In this document: positions 5,310 through 6,460 of the stretch, in pieces
How positions within the stretch are numbered: position 1 is the first letter of the stretch
Layout of the letters: each line of letters starts with the position of its first letter
Notes under the pieces: generated by a model
What the model saw: only the letters and a program-made list of their open reading frames with translations
The model's database searches: none
What the model was told of the DNA's origin: nothing
Position numbers and translations under genes: made by a program
Assembly: GCA_039024635.1 (NCBI GenBank)
Contig: JBCCQA010000060.1
Coordinates: forward strand, 1-6,460
Source: Kuafuiihalomonas sp039024635
GTDB lineage: Bacteria; Myxococcota; Kuafuiibacteriia; Kuafuiibacteriales; Kuafuiibacteriaceae
Reading direction: 5' to 3'
Length of the DNA: 6,460 bases

Positions 5310-5816
5310 GTGGGGCCAGACGGAATCGACATCGAAGCGGTGTACACCCGCTACGGACCGATGGTTCTGCGACGATGCCGGCGTCTCCTCAAGCACGAGC
5401 AAGAAGCTGTGGATGCAGTGCAGGACACCTTCATACGCCTTCTGAGAGCCGAGGAACGTCTGGACGGGCACGCTCTGTCCTCACTGCTTTTTCGTATCGC
5501 GACCAACGTCTGCCTGAATCGGATCCGCTGGCGAAGGCGGCACCCCGAAGATCCGGACGAAGCCCTGCTCAGGCATCTGGCCGAGCAGAACGGCGCCGAG
5601 GATCGGAGCTTGGCCGGTCGGGTGCTTCGTCGGCTCTTCGAACAACAACCCGAGAGCACGGGCCTGATCGCGGTGCTCCACTGGGTCGATGGCATGACCC
5701 ACGCAGAGGTCGCCCGGGAGGTGGGCATGTCGGTCTCGGGGGTGCGGAAGCGCCTCCGCCGGCTCGAGATCGACGCCCGTCGTTTTCAGGAAATGGAGTC
5801 CAAGGATGCCGTCTGA
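5310..5816 (+). CDS. ECF-type RNA polymerase sigma factor
   Basis: Encodes 168 residues with the two-domain layout of ECF sigma factors. Region 2 spans about 8-78: VYTRYGPMVLRRCRRLL, the core-binding segment EAVDAVQDTFIRLLR (32-46), and the -10 recognising LLFRIATNVCLNRIRWRRR (59-77). A linker leads to region 4 (about 100-155), whose helix-turn-helix MTHAEVAREVGMSVSGVRKR (129-148) contacts the -35 element. No region 1.1 or 3 is present. The start is GTG at 5310: AAGAGG lies seven bases upstream and the frame has a stop at 5289, leaving no earlier start. It overlaps the next gene by 11 bases, so the two are co-translated and probably form a sigma/partner pair. I see no convincing self-regulated promoter in the 170-base upstream gap; only a short hairpin, CGAGG/CCTCG at 5205-5218. 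Confidence 0.93.
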   Translation: MGPDGIDIEAVYTRYGPMVLRRCRRLLKHEQEAVDAVQDTFIRLLRAEERLDGHALSSLLFRIATNVCLNRIRWRRRHPEDPDEALLRHLAEQNGAEDRSLAGRVLRRLFEQQPESTGLIAVLHWVDGMTHAEVAREVGMSVSGVRKRLRRLEIDARRFQEMESKDAV

Positions 5817-6460
5817 ACCCATCATTCGAGAGTGGCTGGTCGAGCGGGCCATCTTGGGTGAGCTTCCCGAGGGAGTCGAGCTCACCGAAGCCGAGAGGCG
5901 GCGCAAGGACGAGCTCCAAGCCCAAGACGCTGGGATTCTTCGGAGCTACCCTGCGTCCGTCGTCGCGGCCCGGGTTCGGGCGCGGCTGGACGAGGCGTCC
6001 ACTCCGCCCGCCGTACCCTTGTGGCGGGTCGCACTTCCTGTCCTCGGTCCCTTGTCGGCGCTAGCGGTTGCGCTCCTGGTCGTCGGTCTACCGGAGTCGA
6101 CGCTCGACCGGCCGCTGAGTTCGAACCAGCCCCAGCCCGAGACGACCCGCATCAAGGGTAGCGGGTTGGTCGTCGTCCGGAAGACCGATGCCGGGACGGA
6201 AGCCCTGCGTCCGGGGGACGACGTGGCTCAGGGCACCCAACTCCAGCTCGCCGTTCGCCTCGTGGGGCCCGCTCATGCAGTCGTGGTCTCGGTCGACGGC
6301 CGGGGCATAGTGACGCCCCACCTACCGGACCGAGCCGATGGGCCCGCCCCCTTCTTGGAAGAGGAACTCCTCCGCTTGCCTGATTCCTTCGAGCTGGACG
6401 ACGCGCCGGCTTTCGAGCGATTCATCCTGGTGTCTTCGGCCGAGCCCTTCGATAGCGCGC
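5806..6460 (+). CDS. Membrane-anchored partner of the ECF sigma factor, DUF4384-like, 3' end outside window
   Basis: 218 codons are visible and no stop is reached. ATG 5806 has TGGAG seven bases upstream and lies inside the sigma gene's 3' end. Residues 1-62 are a cytoplasmic helical region (REWLVERAILGELPEGVEL ... RRKDELQAQDAGILRSYPAS) resembling the N-terminal part of sigma-linked proteins. One transmembrane segment follows at about 72-95 (WRVALPVLGPLSALAVALLV). A periplasmic part begins at about 113, with IKGSGLVVVRKTDAG, LRPGDDVAQGTQLQLAVRLV, AVVVSVDGRGIVTPHLP, and FELDDAPAFERFILVSSAEP. The beta-rich run from LRPGDD to SVDGRG.VTPHLP resembles DUF4384 proteins. The likely job is an anti-sigma factor or signal-transducing partner of the upstream sigma. 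The canonical zinc-binding HxxxCxxC motif is absent; there is no Cys at all in the visible part. Function is inferred from operon layout and topology. Confidence 0.8.
   Translation, partial: MPSEPIIREWLVERAILGELPEGVELTEAERRRKDELQAQDAGILRSYPASVVAARVRARLDEASTPPAVPLWRVALPVLGPLSALAVALLVVGLPESTLDRPLSSNQPQPETTRIKGSGLVVVRKTDAGTEALRPGDDVAQGTQLQLAVRLVGPAHAVVVSVDGRGIVTPHLPDRADGPAPFLEEELLRLPDSFELDDAPAFERFILVSSAEPFDSA

Noticed and set aside
5288..6064. 258-codon plus-strand frame across the sigma factor and its partner
   Set aside because: Arg/Ser/Gly/Pro-rich shadow frame; the sigma factor and partner frames are clearly the coding ones.

Overview
The window is GC-rich chromosomal DNA from a Gram-negative bacterium. 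Real genes show strong G/C third-position bias. One protein is a long lipoprotein whose N-terminus is an Asp/Val/Gly/Pro-rich low-complexity linker. The ECF sigma factor is paired with a membrane-anchored partner that carries an ELDDAPxFERF motif. Both traits recall Myxococcota and related former Deltaproteobacteria, but this placement is an inference, not a proof.

Left part (1-735). The first 207 bases are the N-terminal 69 codons of an IS5-type transposase on the minus strand, cut by the window edge. Next to it on the plus strand is an unrecognised small two-helix membrane protein. About 300 bases without a convincing gene follow, although they can fold locally.

Middle (1039-1665). Two small minus-strand genes are translationally coupled through an ATGA overlap. 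The first encodes a 63-residue acidic protein. The second has a strong ribosome binding site and start, but its evidently coding frame lies one frame away from that start, so it looks frameshifted. Upstream is a tRNA-Leu(CAA) gene, followed on its 3' side by a 30-bp imperfect palindrome.

Regulatory cassette (1949-3012). A MarR-family repressor gene and a downstream exported NTF2/lumazine-binding-like protein gene lie in the same direction. Each is preceded by its own copy of a palindrome related to TAGTTGC-N4-GCAACTA. The MarR gene ends in a good intrinsic terminator, and the NTF2-like gene ends in a strong hairpin. The simplest reading is two transcription units sharing one operator sequence: an autoregulated MarR repressor and one dedicated target.

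Right part (3042-6460). A 488-residue lipoprotein, with an Ig-like and a probable jelly-roll C-terminal part, lies downstream of a GNAT acetyltransferase of the phosphinothricin/methionine-sulfone type; both are on the minus strand. Divergent from these, an ECF sigma factor gene overlaps by 11 bases a gene for a single-pass membrane protein with a DUF4384-like periplasmic domain, which runs off the right edge. That pair is probably a sigma factor and its membrane-bound partner. It lacks the usual zinc-binding anti-sigma motif. I find no CRISPR array, phage genes or recognised defence system.
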